64,000 nt of DNA from Locusta migratoria (GCA_026315105.1 CM048750.1:260639151-260703150); one strand, 5' to 3'; counted from the stretch's first letter, positions 21,015-31,188 are shown. The notes: a model not told the origin generated them from the sequence alone. Made by a program: numbers and translations.

Positions 21015-22428
21015 AACATGAAGATATTATTGAAGATATTACTCATGAAGAAGAGGAAGATGTACAATATGATGTCACTGGATGCCCAAATATTACTGTG
21101 TTTATTGATGGAAAAGGCAAGGAAGCGTTAGTTTATACAGGTAGTCCAATCAGTGGAATTTCTGAACAATTTAGAGATGGTAAAAAAACATGTACTGGAC
21201 TACTTGGAGATGCCTGTAGTTGGAATCAAGATCAAGGGTGCTACCGGCAGACACAGCAAGTTAGTTAACTGGCAAGCCTTGTTGAACTTTAGTGTGAATG
21301 ATGTCAATCTATGTCAAGGATGTCTAGTAATACCTAATCTGTCTGAGGATATCTTGCTAGGAACTGACTGGATCATGAAAGTGAATGCATTATTTGACTG
21401 AGGAGGAAGAAAAGTTATGTTTGTGGACCCGAAGACTGGTGTTTTACATTGTACTGCTATGGTATTGAAAAATAGGAATAGTCTTAGTAAGCAGAGTGTA
21501 GAATTAGATTTATTAGATCATAATAGAGATGTAGATGACATGCATGAAGGCCCTGAAGAAACCATGGAGCATATTAATTATCATGAACTCGTAAATACCA
21601 AGGTGGAGGAAGTCAACAAATTAGACGAAGGACAAAAAGAAGAGCTGAGAAGAGTCTTATGGAACTATCATGATGTGTTCGATGACAGACCGCGGAGAGT
21701 GAAAAACTAACAGTGTAACTTGCGGGTCAAATCACACGAACCATTTTACATCAAACCATACGGTGTCCCTATTGCAAAAAAGGAAAGCTGTAGAGAAAGA
21801 ACTTGAAAAGATGGAAAACTGGGACACAATTGAGAGGAGTACTAGTGAATACAACAACCCGATCATCGTGATATCCAAGAAGAATGGAGATGTGAGGATT
21901 GTATCTGACTCCAGACATCTGAATAAGTTTTTAGAAAGGGAAACTGACCATCCAGAGATCATCGACAAACTATTGTATAAATTTGAACATATAAAATATA
22001 TGACTAGCCTGGACTTGAGTTCTGGTTTTCATCAGGTGCCACTTGCCAGAGACTCAAGGACGTACACTGCTTTCTTGTATAATGGAAGAAGCTATCAGTA
22101 CTGCGTGGTCCCATTCGGATTAAATGTTTCTGTACCTAAATTTATCTGAGCTTTGGGTTTGGTATTAGACAAAGATCTTTTTGAAAAGTTAACTGTGTAT
22201 GTGGATGATATCCTTGTTACTGGTCAAACCTGGGAAGAACACATAAGCTTACTGGAAGAAGTGTGCAGCAGATTAAGAGCAAGAGGGATGTCTCTTAAGC
22301 TAGAAAAATGTAAATTTGCTGTGGAATACATTAAGGGCAAGGACAATCTTGTTGCTGATTCACTCTCTCGTTTGCCAGGGGGGGGGGTGAATTTGAAGAT
22401 AACAGAACTCAAGCCATACAGACAGTAG
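21011..22428 (+). pseudogene. Gypsy Pol: protease and reverse transcriptase, broken; RNase H and integrase lost
   Basis: The aspartic protease reads VFIDGKGKEALVYTGSPISGIS, where the catalytic D of DTG/DSG has become Y. After a frameshift its C-terminal signature ILLGTDWIMK follows (to 21401). The RT linker LRRVLWNYHDVFDDRPRR ends in a stop at about 21708. RT blocks are NPIIVISKKNGDVRIVSDSRHLN, TSLDLSSGFHQVPL, YCVVPFGL (then TGA at 22147-22149) and VYVDDILV, the YVDD active site. Straight after LEKCKFAVEY comes IKGKDNLVADSLSRLP, the end of RNase H, so the whole middle of RNase H is deleted. No integrase follows. Confidence 0.88.
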
Positions 22429-23148
22429 CGGGTAATAATAAAACTTGGTACAGGTGCTATGTTTGTAAAATTTATTGTAGCTATAAGAGTTTTGTATATA
22501 TTTATTCTTTGATGAAATATCTTGAAACTTGTATTGTAAATATGTTGGATATAATTTTTTGTAAACCTCAGGAAAGTACACATTCTGTGTGTGCTAAGTG
22601 CATTGGCAAGCACTGGGTTTCTAGCTATGTGGTAGCATACTTCTGATTACGGTTTCTGGTGCCACATCTCCTACTCATTCTGTAACCTGTTCAAATTACA
22701 CCATATCTATCATTCTATCTTTCTTCTTCAGTGTTAAGGTATGAAATGTGTGTATGTAATTTTTTTATGTTAATAAGGATATTGATTTCAATACAGTTTA
22801 TTCAGTTAGATTTTTCAATTTATTAATTTTTGTCACAGTTAAAATTTGAATGTAAATTGTTGCCTGAGTATTAAAGAGTTAAAGTATTTGAGATATTGAT
22901 ACAAGTCATGATAGAATCAGTTAATTAATGTTAGTGTCTAATGATTTTGTAAGATACAGTATAGTTATGTGGATATTCTTTGTCATATGTATCTTGTGTA
23001 TTTTGTTTCGATGCTTAAAAAGGTCAGACAAGTTCATTGTGGCAGATTCTTGAGTGTCAGCTGTTCCCGATTCTGCCCTCCGCTCTAGGGAGACCATACC
23101 CTTGTCATCTACTTACTGCACTTGGAACTTTCAGGATCTGGTGTTTTG
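22429..23148 (+). other. Noncoding 3' portion of the Gypsy element
   Basis: AT-rich sequence between the truncated pol and the recognisable 3' LTR. A G10 run at about 22380-22389 followed by TGAA resembles a polypurine tract. The following 700 bp do not match the 5' LTR, so I cannot call it LTR. Confidence 0.5.
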
Positions 23149-23306
23149 TCATTGTATGTTATTTCAATAAATAGACAGACGAAGGGTAAAAACTTTTGTA
23201 AAACATAAAGAAATGAAAATAAATAGCACTGTATATATGTCAGGCTCATAAACAAGTTGTGTTGATCAGCTAATTGTGTTAATTAATGTTGTTGTTGTTG
23301 TGGTCT

Positions 23307-26261
23307 TCAGTCCAGAGACTGGTTTGATGCAGCTCTCCACCCTACTCTATCCTGAGCAAGCCTTTTCATCTCCTCATAAGAACGACAACCCACATCCACT
23401 TGAATCTGCTTACTATACGCGTCTCTTGGCCTGCCTCTGCGATTTTTACCCCACACACTTCCCTCCAGCGCTAAATTCACAATTCCTTGATGTCTAAGAA
23501 TGTGTCCTACCAATCTATCCCTTCTTTTAGTCAAGGTATGCCAGAAATTTCTTTTCTCCCCAATTCGGTTCAGTACCTCCTCATTAGTTACGCGATCTAC
23601 CCACCTAATCTTCAGCATTCTTCTGTAGCACCACATTTCAAAAGCCTCTATCCTCTTTCTGTCCACACTGCTTATCGTCCATGTTTCACTCCCATACAAG
23701 GCAACACTCCATACAAATGCCTTCAGAAAGGACTTCCTTAGGCTTAAATCAATATTCGATATTAACAAATTTCTCTTTTTCAAAAACGCCTTTCTACCCA
23801 TTGCCATTCTGCATTTTATATCATCTGTACTGCGACCATCATTTGTTATTTTACTGCCCAAGTAACAAAACTCATCTACCTCCTTTATTGTTTCGTTACC
23901 TAATCTAATTCCTTCAGCATCACCTGATTTTCTTACACTGCACTCCATTACCCTTGTTTTACTCTTGTTAATGTTCATCTTATATGCACCTTTCAGCACA
24001 CTGTCCATTCCGTTCAATTGCTCTTCCAGGTCCTTTGCTGTATCTGACAGAATTACTATGTCGTCGGCAAAACGCAATGTTTTTAATTCTTCACCCTGAA
24101 CTTTAATTCCTTCTCCAAATTTCTCCTTGCTTTCCTTTATAGCTTGCTCAATGTACAAATTGAACAACATTGGGGAAAGGCTACAACCCTGTCTTACTCC
24201 CTTTCCAACCACTGCATCCCTTTCATGCCCTTCAACTCTGACAACCGCTGTCTGATTTTTGTACAAGTTGTACTCCCTATATTTTACTCCTGCTTGCTTC
24301 AGAACTTTAAAGAGTTTATTCCAATCAACATTGTCAAAAGCCTTCTCCAAATCTACAAAAGCTAGAAATGTTGGTTTGCCTTTTCTTAATCTATCTTCTA
24401 GGATAAGCCGTAAAGTGAGTATTGCCTCCCGTGTTCCTACATTTCTCCTGAACCCAAACTGATCTTCCCCGAGGTCGGCTTCTACCAGCTTCTCCATCCT
24501 TCTGTATATAATTCGTGTTAATATTTTGCAACCATGACTTATTAAACTGATGGTTCTGTAGTTTTCACACCTGTCTCCACCTGCTTTCTTAGGGATGGGG
24601 ATTATAACATTTTTCTTAAAGTCTGAGGGTACTTCACCTGTCTCATACATCTTACACACAATGTGAAACAATTTTGTCATGGCTGGTTCTCCCAGAGACT
24701 TCAGTAGCTCTGACGGGATATCATCTACTCCAGGGGCCTTGTTTCGACTTAGATCTTTCAGTGCTCTGTCAAATTCATCTCTCAGTATAGTATCTCCTAT
24801 TTCATCATCATCATCTACATCCTCTTCCCTTCCTATAATAGTGTCTCGAAGTTCATTTCCTTTGTAGAGCCCCTCTATATACTCTTTCCACCTTTCAGCT
24901 TTCCCTTCTTTGCTGAGAACTGGTTTTGCATCAGTGTCCTTGATATTCATAGAGCTGTTTTTCTTATCACCAAATGTTTCTTTAATTTTCCGGTAGGTTG
25001 TATCTATTTTTCCCCTATTTATACATTCTTCTACATCCTTGCATTTGCCTTCTAGCCATTCCTGCTTAGCCATTTTGCACTTCCTGTGAATCTCATTTCT
25101 TAGTCGTCTGTACTCCATTTTGCCTGTTTCATTTACAGCATTTTTATACTTTCTCCTTTCATCGATTAAATTTAGTATCTCCTGTGATATCCAAGGATTC
25201 TTTGTAGGTCTTGCCTTCCTACCTATTTTGTCCTCTGCTGCCTTCACTAATTCATCTCTCAGTTTTACCCATTCCTCCTCAACTGTTTTATTTTCCCCTG
25301 TTTCTGTCAATTGTTGCCTGAAGCTCCCTCTGAAATTCTTAAGAACTTCAGGTTTCTTCAATTTATCTAGATCCCATTTCCTTATCTTCCTACCTTTCTG
25401 TAGTTTCTTCAGTTTCAGCCTACAGTTCATAACAAACAAATTATGGTCAGAGTCTATGTCTGCCCCTGGGTATGTCCTACACTTCAAAACCTGGTTCCGA
25501 AATCTATGTCTTACCATTATAAAATCTATCTGGTATCTCCCGGTGTCTCCTGGTCTCTTCCACGTATACAACCTTCTTTTGTGATTCTTAAACCAGGTGT
25601 TTGTTATAACTAAATTATGTTCCGTGCAAAATTCTACCAGGCGGCTTCCTCTTTCATTCCGTTTGCCCAGACCATATTCACCCACTATATTCCCTTCCCT
25701 TCCCTGTCCTACTACCGAATTCCAGTCTCCCATAACAATTAAGTTTTCCTCTCCCTTAACTGTCTGAATAATTTCCTTTAGCTCCTCATATATTTCTTCG
25801 ATTTCCTCACCATCGGCAGAGCTAGTTGGCATATAAACCTGTACTAGTGTTGTCGGTGTTGGCTTCGTATCTATCTTGACAATGATAATGCGATCGCTGT
25901 GCTGGTCATAGTAGTTTACCCGCATTCCTATTTTCTTATTCATTATCAATCCTACTCCTGTGATACCCCCAACTGATTTTGTATTTATAATCCTGTACTC
26001 ACCTGACCAGAAATCCTGTTCATCCTGCCACCGAACTTCACTAATCCCCACTATATCTAACTTCAACCTATCCATTTCCCTTTTTAAATTTTCTAATTTT
26101 CCTACTCGATTAAGTGATCTAACATTCCACGCTCCGACCCGTAGAATGCCAGTATTGTCTTTCCTGATGATCACATCCTCCTGAGTAGTCCCCGCCCGGA
26201 GATCCGAATGGTGGACTATTTTACCTCCGGAATATTTTACCCGAGAGGATGCCATCATCAT
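23307..26261 (-). CDS. RTE LINE ORF: endonuclease and reverse transcriptase, intact
   Basis: 984 residues with no internal stop. The N-terminal apurinic-like endonuclease (about residues 40-270) shows LRVGAWNVRSLNR, VGISEVRW, VMGDWNSVVGQ and DSDHNLFV. The reverse transcriptase (about 500-770) shows KAPGVDDIPSELLK, YRTISLISHGCKILTRI, QFGFRRNVGTREAI, FLAFVDLEKAFDNVDW, VRQGCSLSPMLFNLYIEQ and the catalytic LRFADDIVIL. The C-terminus carries the conserved TLTKRRDRLVGHILRHQG. The enzyme nicks target DNA and primes reverse transcription of its own RNA there. One oddity is that the segment before YNLYKNQTAVVRV looks a few residues shorter than in relatives I recall. I chose the first of three adjacent Met codons. 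Confidence 0.93.
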   Translation of the reverse strand: MMMASSRVKYSGGKIVHHSDLRAGTTQEDVIIRKDNTGILRVGAWNVRSLNRVGKLENLKREMDRLKLDIVGISEVRWQDEQDFWSGEYRIINTKSVGGITGVGLIMNKKIGMRVNYYDQHSDRIIIVKIDTKPTPTTLVQVYMPTSSADGEEIEEIYEELKEIIQTVKGEENLIVMGDWNSVVGQGREGNIVGEYGLGKRNERGSRLVEFCTEHNLVITNTWFKNHKRRLYTWKRPGDTGRYQIDFIMVRHRFRNQVLKCRTYPGADIDSDHNLFVMNCRLKLKKLQKGRKIRKWDLDKLKKPEVLKNFRGSFRQQLTETGENKTVEEEWVKLRDELVKAAEDKIGRKARPTKNPWISQEILNLIDERRKYKNAVNETGKMEYRRLRNEIHRKCKMAKQEWLEGKCKDVEECINRGKIDTTYRKIKETFGDKKNSSMNIKDTDAKPVLSKEGKAERWKEYIEGLYKGNELRDTIIGREEDVDDDDEIGDTILRDEFDRALKDLSRNKAPGVDDIPSELLKSLGEPAMTKLFHIVCKMYETGEVPSDFKKNVIIPIPKKAGGDRCENYRTISLISHGCKILTRIIYRRMEKLVEADLGEDQFGFRRNVGTREAILTLRLILEDRLRKGKPTFLAFVDLEKAFDNVDWNKLFKVLKQAGVKYREYNLYKNQTAVVRVEGHERDAVVGKGVRQGCSLSPMLFNLYIEQAIKESKEKFGEGIKVQGEELKTLRFADDIVILSDTAKDLEEQLNGMDSVLKGAYKMNINKSKTRVMECSVRKSGDAEGIRLGNETIKEVDEFCYLGSKITNDGRSTDDIKCRMAMGRKAFLKKRNLLISNIDLSLRKSFLKAFVWSVALYGSETWTISSVDRKRIEAFEMWCYRRMLKIRWVDRVTNEEVLNRIGEKRNFWHTLTKRRDRLVGHILRHQGIVNLALEGSVWGKNRRGRPRDAYSKQIQVDVGCRSYEEMKRLAQDRVGWRAASNQSLD

Positions 26262-26559
26262 ATGTTCATATAGTAGAGCTGCATGTCCTCGGGAAAAATA
26301 ACGGCTGTAGTTTCCCCTTGCTTTCAGCCGTTCGCAGCAGCCACATTAGCTGATGTTACAAGGCCAGCTCAGTCAATCATCCAGACTGTTGCCCCTGTAA
26401 CTACTGAAAAGGCTGCTGCCCCTCTTCAGGAACCACACGTTTGTCTGGCCTCCCCATAGATACCCCTCCGCTGTGGTTGCACCTACGGTACGGCTATCTG
26501 TATCGTTGAGGCACGCAAGCCACCCCACCTCGGCAATGTCTGTGGTTCATGGGAGTGGT
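26262..26559 (-). promoter_or_regulatory. RTE LINE 5' UTR
   Basis: 298 bp between the TSD-defined 5' end and the ORF start. It is GC-richer than the surrounding LTR and lacks repeats. The internal promoter role is inferred from position. Confidence 0.5.
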
Positions 26560-28276
26560 AATTAATGTAATAGTCGAAATTTCAATGTTGCGATCATTTG
26601 TGTATATTGTCTGACGTGAGATTTTGAACCTATTTTGAAAATGGGCAAGATATTTGATAGTCCAATTTATGTTAGGAACATGTATGATGTACTCATTAAC
26701 AAATTAATTGACATTTAACATCGCACTTTGTTGTCAAACAGCAAGATCGGAGATTTCAATTCAAAAAGAAATGTGTCATCTAAAATTATTGTATGTATAG
26801 GTTTCATTTTTTTGTGATTATTTTTGTATACATGAAATGTTTTACTGTTGTGTTCGTTAATTGTAAATTAGTATATTCAATTGTTATGAACAATGCATAA
26901 TTTAACGTCATTATTGTCGATGTTATATATTTGCCTCACCGCCTTGCGTGGGGGGTTCCGGTTTTAGTCGTTTGTCAAGTGCTCTAGAACCTATGTCAGT
27001 CTGTTGTTTTAAAATGGAAGTTCTGTCACCTAAGTTCTGTTGCATTGTATATGTTTTGAACTTGTAATGTTTTCGTGGAGAAGTTGTTTGGTTGCAAATT
27101 AAAGAAGAAGTGAAAAATTGTACCTACGAGTATTTATTTCTATCACGACGCCCCAGGAGAATAATGTTGCAGCGAGCAGAACCCCCATACAGCGTAATGT
27201 TGAAAAGCTAAGTATCTTGTTTGGAAGTGGTAGAATGAACTGTAATTTACTTAAATAGCATATAAGCATTTCAATACAAATCTACAGTTTTGTTCCAATC
27301 TTTATGAAATTTTGTACATGTAAGCTTCAATCCATGAGGACGGTCGCCGTAAGTGTAAGAATAACATACGATATATAGTTCACGATATATGACGTTATAA
27401 ACAATTTAATGTGTCAAATACTGCTGCATTTAGCGACAATGCTGCTCAATTGCTCCTAAACCACTGGACCGATTTCAACCAAATTTGGTACACATATTCC
27501 TTACGTGAGATAACAATTGCTGTACGAGTACGAACCACATACGACACATGGTTCAGGAGATATAACGTCGTAAACAATAGGAATCGCACAAAACTGCCAC
27601 ATAATGCGACGATACTTTATAAACACGCTATATGACAATAAGAGTACTTAACGACTTGCATCAAACTTTAAACATAATTTGAAACCTTTATTAAACTCTT
27701 TGTCGCTGACACGCATAGCAAAATGATGAAAGGAAAAATGTTTCTCGCTTACTACTTTTCCGTTGTTTATGGAGTAAACTACGGCATTCGGTATGACCTT
27801 AAAATTTATAATTTTTACACTACAAATTGTAGCCGCAGGAATTTTTACAGACAGTATACACACATATAGTTGAATGTACGATCTAAATTGCATCACAGTA
27901 CACCACATAATTCATGAGATATGAGCACATAAATAGTAACGTTCCGCTGTTCATGGACTAAAACTATGGCATTCGGATGACGTTACAATTTATAATTCAT
28001 ACACTTCAAACTTTAGCCGCAGGAAATTTTATAGACAGTATACACGCATATACTTGAGTGTACCGTTTAAATTGTATTACAGTACAAGACGTAGTTCGCG
28101 AGATATGAGCACATAAACAATAACGTTCACGGAAAACCGCCCCATCACGCAGCAAGTTTTAATGTATTACTTCTTTACTACTAATTGTATTCCCAAGAGA
28201 TTTTACATATAGCCCTTATACAAATGAATATAGACCCGAAAAATGGCAGGAATAAATAAATAAATACCCGAGCTAG

Positions 28277-29170
28277 TCTTCTATCTTCTATATCTATAAA
28301 TGTGAATGTTTGTTCGGTGTACGTTTATCACGTCTGAACCACAAGACATACAGAGCTAAAAAATTTTACAGTTACTAATGTCTACCCCGGGAAGGCTTTA
28401 GGCACGGTGTTATGGCGATCGGATAGCTATTTATCTATGTATATTAATGTGAATGTCTGTTCAGTGTACGCTTATCACGTCCGAACGAGAAGACGAAGAG
28501 ACTTAAATATTTGTACAGTTACTAATTTATAGCAGAGGAAGGTTTGAGGCATGGTTTTATAGCGATCTGATAGTATTTAGTAATATCAAGAATATAACGC
28601 GAAATGCGGAACAATAATGACTCTTTAAAATAATATTTACTCTTTGAAAATGGTTTTATTGGTTGCCGAGCGGTCTAAAGCGTCTCGCTGCGGAGCGCGC
28701 GGTTGCTCACCGTGGAGGTTCGAGTCCTTTCTGGGGCATGGGTGTGTGTGTTTGTCCTTAGGTTAGTTTACCTAGGTTTAAGTAGTTTGTAAGCTACGGA
28801 CTGATGACCACGCAGTTTGGTCCGATAGATTTACAAACATTTGAACATTGTGAAAGAAATTTCTTTTAATACATCTCTTTAAAAAAATCGATTTGACGTT
28901 TCGTGCACTACATCAAGTGATCGATCTGTGATATTATTACAATCATTATTGTTGAAATTCGTGATTGGATTTCTTCGAAACGAATGCATTTTTGCGTGTG
29001 ATTTGATCTACACTCCTTACTTTCCTGATAAACGGTAAGTGCATAGACATCTGCAATCTGATAGGAATATTTTTCAGTTCCTTCAAAACCAGTTTCATAG
29101 CACACTACTGAAAGATAGCTTATCTCTCATAATCAACCAATACGCAAGCGGAGCCGCGGGTTTAAGCTAG
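28277..29170 (+). mobile_element. Non-autonomous Helitron 2
   Basis: It starts TCTTCTATC directly after the CTAG of Helitron 1 and ends GCGGAGCCGCGGGTTTAAGCTAG (hairpin GCGG-AG-CCGC, then CTAG at 29167-29170) followed by host T. It contains two imperfect repeats of AATGTGAATGT...TATCACGTC (28299 and 28447). A family B SINE is inserted inside. No protein is encoded. Confidence 0.8.
28661..28853 (+). mobile_element. tRNA-derived SINE, family B, inside Helitron 2
   Basis: The copy starts GGTTGCCGAGCGGTCTAAAGCG, with GGAGGTTCGAGTCC as B box and a terminal CGGACTGATGACCACGCAG...GGTCCG hairpin. The first bases of the tRNA-like head are missing. Confidence 0.85.
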
Positions 29171-29194
29171 TATAAAATAAAGCAAAGTAATTAA

Positions 29195-30004
29195 CCCCTT
29201 TCTTCCCAAAAATAGAAATTGTGAAAAAATATTATATTTTGTCATCGATTTCTCTTCAAAATAATTGAAATAACATTACAAATATTACAAACGAGCCGTA
29301 TGTGTTGTACTTTGGAACACACATAATGTTGCGCTGGTAAAAAAAATTAAAGCCTTTAGACTACAGAACACTACGTTAGCTCTGAATACTCAGTCAGAGA
29401 TATCATCTTTGGCTGCACAGATCGTAAGAAGAAAACCACAGCCCGAGTACCATGGAGTATGAATATATGTAGGCAACTCCCAACGTTGCGTTAACGCAAC
29501 GGAAATAGAGATCATTCTCTGCCTAGTCTCGCCGTGGAGGTTCGAGTCCTCCCTGGGGCATGGGTGTGTGTGTTTGTCCTTAGGTTAGTTTACCTAGGTT
29601 TAAGTAGTTTGTAAGCTACGGACTGATGACCACGCAGTTTGGTCGGATAGATTTACAAACAAACAAACAAACAATCTGCCTAGTCAGGAGTCTAGTATGT
29701 TCAAGAAAAATAAATCAGTTTGTGACATTGATATATAGGAATCACGAATATGCACATAAAGGTTGAACAAAATATATTCTAATACTTCAAATAAATTATT
29801 GAAAAATATTGAAAATATATGTGATCTCTAATTAATTTTTTTTTCACGAAGTGTTAAGGTAATTGTGGAACTTAAACACATAGACAGAGAGCTCGTAAAT
29901 GCCTTTTAACACATCCATGGCGAGTTTTGTATAGTCCATTTCAACTGCATTTTGTAAGGCTAAATTTCGTGTTGCGTGTACGCAACGCTGGGAAGAAATG
30001 GGTT
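29195..30004. mobile_element. piggyBac-type non-autonomous element (TTAA)
   Basis: TTAA flanks both ends (29191-29194 and 30005-30008). The terminal inverted repeats are CCCCTTTCTTCCCA on the left and CCCATTTCTTCCCA read inward from the right. A second inverted motif GTTGCGT(TA)ACGCAAC occurs internally near 29484 and at the right end, adjacent to CGCTGGGAAG. The 810-bp length includes a SINE. No transposase is encoded, so it would be mobilised in trans by a piggyBac transposase. The duplicated host sequence at 17309 gives the empty site (with TTGA in place of TTAA). Confidence 0.85.
29529..29674 (+). mobile_element. 5'-truncated family B SINE, exact TSD
   Basis: TCTGCCTAGTC at 29518-29528 and 29675-29685 flanks a copy that begins inside the tRNA-like head (TCGCCGTGGAGGTTCGAGTCC) and ends in the hairpin and ACAAACAAACAAAC. 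Truncation at the 5' end with an intact 3' end is typical of target-primed reverse transcription. Confidence 0.9.
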
Positions 30005-30008
30005 AAAT

Positions 30009-30611
30009 GAGGCAACATTTGTTCACACGCGTCTTTGCTGACGTAAACCTATCGGGCTCTAAACAGTATACCTCTTCAACCACGCTTTTAATCATGTACT
30101 TGGCCCCGATCTGTGTAGAAAGTTCCTCGGCGAAATTGTAAAGAATTTCGTTAGTAGTTTGAAGGGAGAGGCGATACAATGTGGACAGGTGGGAGCTGAT
30201 GACGAAGCGACTTGGCGAGGCGATCGCAGCGGCGGCTTTCTCCCGGCTGGATACAGCTGTTGATGTCATCCGGACCGCTGCCGGGGTGACTGTACACGCC
30301 TCTGCCAGAGAGAGCCCTGCTCTGCTGCACACACTCTCTTCCACGACGTCACTGCCTCTCTATCTCTTCCTTGCCAAGTGAGCCGAACCGGCGAGTAATG
30401 ACCCTGATTTTAGAGTACACTTCATTTGTGGCTATGTCTCATTCATCCAACGCACTGATAGACGAACCAAATCCCGCTAAAACTCAGTATTAGCTTGACT
30501 GATTTCAATAATTCTTTTTTCTTTTTTGTTTGTTCACTTAAATACAGGAGTGTGAGGCGTCCCGGCTCCTGTTTCTTCGATTGACCCTGTCCTTGATTTA
30601 ATTACTGGCGC
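30009..30611 (-). other. GC-richer stretch with an unrecognised minus-strand ORF
   Basis: A 113-codon minus-strand frame spans 30344-30003. The central part SSHLSTLYRLSLQTTNEILYNFAEELSTQIGAKYMIKSVVEEVYCLEPDRF is plausible protein of mixed composition and lies beside a GC-rich segment. I recognise no family. Its end reads into the duplicated host sequence and the transposon TTAA, so any exon would have to stop before about 30050, for instance at a GGTTTACG donor-like site. Host exon or chance are both possible. Confidence 0.25.
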
Positions 30612-30675
30612 AAGTACATTTACATCTACATCCATACTCCGCAATCCACCGTAAGGTGCGTGGCGGAGGGTACAC

Positions 30676-30867
30676 GGCCGGCCGCGGTGGCCGAGGGGAC
30701 TGAGGCGCTTCAGTCACGGTCTGCACGGCCACTACGGTCGGGTGTTCGAATCCCCCCTCGGGCATGGATATTTGTGCCGTTCTAGTTCGTAAGTAGTTCA
30801 TAAGTAGTTTGTAAGTTTAGGGACTGATGACCCCGTAGTTAGTCCCATACGCTGTACAAACATTTTT
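30676..30867 (+). mobile_element. tRNA-derived SINE, family A, in the LINE 3' end
   Basis: GGAGGGTACAC (30665-30675) and GGAGGTTACAC (30868-30878) form a TSD with one mismatch. It has a complete head, B box GTGTTCGAATCC, and the tail hairpin GGGACTGATGACCCCGTAG. Confidence 0.9.
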
Positions 30868-30986
30868 GGAGGTTACACTGTACCACTACTAGGCATTTCC
30901 TTTCCTATCCCATTCCCAAATAGAACGAAGAAAAAAAGAATGCCTGTATGCCACCGTACGAGCCCTAATTACTCTAATCTTGTCAT

Positions 30987-31188
30987 TGGCCGGCCGCGGT
31001 GGCCGAGGGACTGAGGCGCTCCAGTCACGGTCTGCACGGCCACTACGGTCGGGGGTTCGAATCCCCCCTCGGGCATGGATATTTGTGCGGTCCTTAGTCT
31101 TAGCTAGATGGTAAGTAGTTTGTAAGTTTAGGGACTGATGACCCCGTAGTTAAGTCTCATAAGCTATACAAACAATTGAACATTTTTT
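30987..31188 (+). mobile_element. tRNA-derived SINE, family A
   Basis: TCTTGTCAT flanks at 30978-30986 and 31189-31197. Complete copy ending in a T-rich tail. It is inserted in the same Jockey-like LINE. Confidence 0.9.

Larger units (their letters stand above)
23290..26559 (-). mobile_element. Full-length RTE-type LINE with exact TSD
   Basis: TAATTAATGT occurs at 23280-23289 and 26560-26569. The corresponding 5' LTR site carries one copy. The element is about 3,270 bp, minus strand, with a leader of about 300 bp, a single uninterrupted ORF and a 3' UTR of only about 17 bp ending in ACAACAACAACA. This compact plan is typical of the RTE clade. Two independent facts suggest youth: an intact ORF and an undecayed TSD. 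Confidence 0.93.
17455..27273 (+). mobile_element. Gypsy (Ty3) LTR retrotransposon, decayed, with a nested LINE
   Basis: It begins TGTGATGC and ends GCATTTCA, flanked by ATAC at 17451-17454 and 27274-27277. Comparison with the intact Helitron copy confirms that this target was continuous before insertion. Internal sequence encodes Gag-like, protease and reverse transcriptase segments in plus order. RNase H is almost wholly deleted and integrase is absent. The 3' LTR holds a 3.3-kb RTE LINE. The two LTRs differ at scattered positions, so it is not a brand-new insertion. Confidence 0.88.
23149..27273 (+). repeat. Partial 3' LTR of the Gypsy element, split by an RTE LINE
   Basis: 23149-23289 and 26570-27273 align continuously with 5' LTR positions from about 17693 to 18530. 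The insertion sits at TAATTAATGT. The last bases GCATTTCA match the 5' LTR end. Confidence 0.85.
17408..28276 (+). mobile_element. Non-autonomous Helitron 1, interrupted by an LTR retrotransposon
   Basis: The element starts TCTAATATATAAAGCAG (17408) and ends CTAG (28273-28276). The host base before it is A. It matches the uninterrupted Helitron at 42686-43736 along its length. Its own sequence is only 17408-17454 plus 27278-28276; the rest is the inserted Gypsy element. Internally it has imperfect tandem units of about 160 bp (27760-28110). No Rep/helicase is encoded. The usual 3' hairpin is shortened to CCCGAG just before CTAG. Confidence 0.82.

Noticed and set aside
25120..25584. Plus-strand ORFs over the RTE LINE
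   Set aside because: They lie antisense to an intact endonuclease/RT frame and have no domain of their own.
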